From Paracoccaceae bacterium (lineage in GTDB: Bacteria > Pseudomonadota > Alphaproteobacteria > Rhodobacterales > Rhodobacteraceae): 8,340 bases of DNA. The stretch lies in assembly GCA_009920815.1 (NCBI GenBank), contig RFZH01000098.1:1-8340 (forward strand). The letters run 5' to 3'. Both the position numbers and the translations under genes were made by a program. A model generated the notes under the pieces. It searched no databases, was not told the DNA's origin, and saw only the letters and a program-made list of their open reading frames with translations. Shown one piece after another: positions 6,832 through 8,340 of this stretch (position 1 is its first letter; every line of letters begins with the position of its first letter).

Positions 6832-7440
6832 ATGCCTGCGTTAAACCCGACGGATTATTATTGCGACATCGTTTGGTTGGGGCAGGTCTATGATCCGGCA
6901 TCTGGGATCCAATCTACACCAATTGATGTCATGACCCTTGGCTTTGCCGGCCCTAACGGCGAGGCACATGGCGGCCTGACCCGGCCGTCCTGTTCCCGTG
7001 TTCTGTCCCAGCACCCGCGCGGCACGGAAATTCGCAATGTGCGCCAGCTGTCAATTGTATCCCAAGAGGAATTGGATAAGATTGCCGACAAAATCGGGTT
7101 GCGCGCGATCGACCCCGCGTGGTTGGGGGCGTCTATGGTGGTGCGTGGCATTCCCGATTTTACACATGTGCCGCCATCCAGCCGATTACAGGCAGAGAAT
7201 GGGACAACGATCGCCATAGATATGCAAAATCGTCCCTGTCATTTACCCGCCAAAGTCATCAGTGCAGTATCCAAAACCGCGGCCAAGGCGTTCAAAACCG
7301 CGGCCATGGGGCGGCGTGGCGTCACCGCATGGGTCGAACGACCAGGTGCCTTGGCCATCGGGAATCGTATGCGATTGCATATTCCCGATCAACGTGCGTG
7401 GTCGGAAAACAATTTCGGATTGGACGCATTGCGTTTCTGA
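6832..7440 (+). CDS. MOSC-domain protein
   Basis: The 202 residues match a stand-alone MOSC domain, the fold found at the C-terminus of molybdenum-cofactor sulfurases and in YiiM/YuaD-like proteins, which handle sulfur or molybdenum cofactor. Supporting segments are RNVRQLSIVSQEEL (68-81), LGASMVVRGIPDFTHVPPSSRL (split across 98-119) and NRPC, whose C136 is the conserved MOSC cysteine. The segment HGGLTR at 46-51 also fits the family. ATG 6832 follows the stop of the PPOX gene with no gap, and GGAG at 6821-6824 lies 7 bases ahead, so it belongs to the ftsE operon. A 21-base near-tandem duplication near the C-terminus gives KTAA twice. The physiological substrate cannot be told from sequence. 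It is probably the last gene of the cluster, although no clear terminator follows. Confidence 0.88.
   Translation: MPALNPTDYYCDIVWLGQVYDPASGIQSTPIDVMTLGFAGPNGEAHGGLTRPSCSRVLSQHPRGTEIRNVRQLSIVSQEELDKIADKIGLRAIDPAWLGASMVVRGIPDFTHVPPSSRLQAENGTTIAIDMQNRPCHLPAKVISAVSKTAAKAFKTAAMGRRGVTAWVERPGALAIGNRMRLHIPDQRAWSENNFGLDALRF
7270..7311 (+). repeat. Two-copy 21-base near-tandem repeat inside the MOSC gene
   Basis: Two adjacent 21-base units, 7270-7290 and 7291-7311, agree at 18 of 21 positions; both contain CAAAACCGCGGCCA. The units are in frame and read SKTAAKA and FKTAAMG (residues 147-160), so the duplication adds seven codons and leaves the protein intact. It looks like a small slippage duplication in a helical or linker region between the conserved cysteine and the C-terminal strands. 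Confidence 0.7.
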
Positions 7441-7572
7441 TCCGAAACTTTCCCGCGACATCCCGCCGCAACGAGCGTGAGATATGTCGGATTTGCGGCT
7501 TTGCCTGTGTCGCGAACGGGATATACCGCACTCAGAGAACTTGCCCAAATCGGGCCACAGGGGACGTAATCC
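7441..7572 (+). promoter_or_regulatory. Intergenic leader of fhs with strong self-complementarity
   Basis: This 132-base gap has no gene. CGCGACA (7454-7460) pairs perfectly with TGTCGCG (7508-7514), extendable by one G-U pair. Nested inside, GCCGCAA (7465-7471) pairs with TTGCGGC (7493-7499). Together they form a long imperfect hairpin. A competing pairing, CGACAT (7456-7461) with ATGTCG (7484-7489), uses the same left arm and would cross the inner stem in a pseudoknot-like layout. There is no T run after the hairpin, so it is not a classical terminator. A small GCCC/GGGC hairpin (7543-7555) lies just before the ribosome binding site AGGGGA (7559-7564), 8 bases ahead of the fhs ATG. It may be an RNA leader, an operator or chance. 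I see no convincing promoter boxes. Confidence 0.4.
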
Positions 7573-8340
7573 ATGAGCTATAAGTCTGACATCGAAATCG
7601 CACGCGAAGCGAACAAAAAACCGATCCAAGAGATCGGTGCAAAGCTGGGCATCCCCAGTGAACATCTTTTGCCCTATGGCCATGACAAAGCCAAAGTCAG
7701 CCAAGATTTCATCAATTCCGTCCAAGGCAACAAAAACGGCAAATTGATCCTTGTGACCGCGATCAACCCGACACCAGCGGGCGAAGGAAAGACAACCACA
7801 ACCGTCGGTTTGGGTGATGGTTTGAATCGCATTGGTAAAAAAGCCGCCGTTTGTATCCGCGAAGCATCCCTTGGCCCATGTTTCGGCATGAAGGGCGGCG
7901 CCGCAGGCGGTGGGTATGCCCAAGTTGTCCCGATGGAGGAAATGAACCTGCATTTCACAGGCGATTTCCACGCGATCACATCCGCGCACAACCTGTTGTC
8001 CGCCATGATCGACAACCACATTTATTGGGGCAACAAATTGGAAATCGACGAACGCCGCGTTGTATGGCGTCGCGTGATGGACATGAACGACCGCGCGCTG
8101 CGTGATATGGTGACGTCGCTCGGTGGCGTTTCCAACGGCTTCCCCCGTCAAACAGGGTTCGACATTACTGTTGCGTCCGAAGTTATGGCGATATTGTGCC
8201 TTGCAACCGATTTGAAAGACTTGCAAAAACGTCTGGGCGACATCATCGTGGCGTATCGCCGTGACAAAACACCGATCTATTGCCGCGACATCAAAGCAGA
8301 CGGCGCAATGACCGTGTTGTTGAAAGACGCGATGCAGCCA
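7573..8340 (+). CDS. fhs: Formate--tetrahydrofolate ligase, N-terminal part (3' end outside window)
   Basis: The enzyme joins formate to tetrahydrofolate with ATP, giving 10-formyltetrahydrofolate for purine and one-carbon metabolism in the cytoplasm; in roseobacters it also serves the reversible oxidation of C1 units from methylated compounds. The visible 256 residues are a little under half of the usual length of about 555-560. The start MSYKSDIEIAREA is typical of the family. The nucleotide-binding loop TPAGEGKTTT is at 67-76, followed by the highly conserved REASLGPCFGMKGGAAGGG stretch and HFTGDFHAITSAHNLL. ATG 7573 has AGGGGA at 7559-7564, 8 bases ahead. The 132-base structured gap before it and the different pathway suggest its own transcription unit. 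The frame is open to the window edge. Identification is secure. Confidence 0.97.
   Translation, partial: MSYKSDIEIAREANKKPIQEIGAKLGIPSEHLLPYGHDKAKVSQDFINSVQGNKNGKLILVTAINPTPAGEGKTTTTVGLGDGLNRIGKKAAVCIREASLGPCFGMKGGAAGGGYAQVVPMEEMNLHFTGDFHAITSAHNLLSAMIDNHIYWGNKLEIDERRVVWRRVMDMNDRALRDMVTSLGGVSNGFPRQTGFDITVASEVMAILCLATDLKDLQKRLGDIIVAYRRDKTPIYCRDIKADGAMTVLLKDAMQP

Noticed and set aside
7493..7526. Sigma-70-like promoter for fhs (TTGCGG or TTGCCT with GATATA)
   Set aside because: The spacers come out at 21 or 13 bases, well off the usual 16-18, and the boxes are poor matches.
7441..7572. ZTP (pfl-motif) riboswitch before fhs
   Set aside because: The association of this class with fhs made it worth looking for, but the conserved core, in particular a CCGCCUGGGCA-like 3' strand, is absent.
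7243..8226. Minus-strand open frame of 327 codons opposite the MOSC end and fhs
   Set aside because: It lies almost wholly opposite the unmistakable fhs and MOSC coding sequences, crosses the gap between them, has no recognisable domain and is rich in His and Cys as expected of an antisense shadow.

Overview
The window looks like core chromosome of an alphaproteobacterium of the Rhodobacteraceae (roseobacter group). This rests on the gene order (lysA, a TIGR02302/DUF4175 protein, a zinc-ribbon membrane protein divergent from ftsE-ftsX-plsC, then a flavin-binding protein, a MOSC protein and fhs) and on the wording of the proteins, for example the LysA C-terminus and the PlsC variant FPQGTR. 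GC content looks moderate by eye for this group. I saw no phage, transposon, tRNA, rRNA or CRISPR signal, and no stretch above 300 bases lacks a gene.

Layout. Bases 1-391 are the 3' end of lysA (last step of lysine synthesis). Directly behind it, on the same strand, is a large TIGR02302 membrane protein with a low-complexity Gln/Met-rich cytoplasmic or periplasmic tail (447-2882, perhaps starting at a CTG at 414). It converges, with a one-base gap between stop codons, on a minus-strand gene for a zinc-ribbon, single-pass membrane protein (2884-3759). A divergent regulatory region of about 157 bases separates that gene from a compact plus-strand cluster: ftsE, ftsX, plsC, a PPOX-type flavin-binding protein and a MOSC-domain protein (3917-7440). 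All of these abut or overlap, so they are very likely one transcript. A 132-base leader with strong self-complementarity (7441-7572) precedes fhs, formate-tetrahydrofolate ligase, which runs off the right edge.

How the genes fit together. FtsE and FtsX form the ABC-type complex that controls cell-wall hydrolysis at division, and PlsC makes phosphatidic acid for membrane growth, so the cluster joins envelope growth with division. The divergent zinc-ribbon protein and the TIGR02302 protein are both membrane proteins of unknown role beside it. The PPOX and MOSC proteins look like small redox or cofactor-related enzymes carried along in the operon. fhs belongs to one-carbon metabolism and appears to be a separate unit.

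No clearly new system is present. The observations most worth checking are the structured leader of fhs, the probable non-standard CTG start of the TIGR02302 gene, and the uncharacterised zinc-ribbon membrane protein beside ftsEX.
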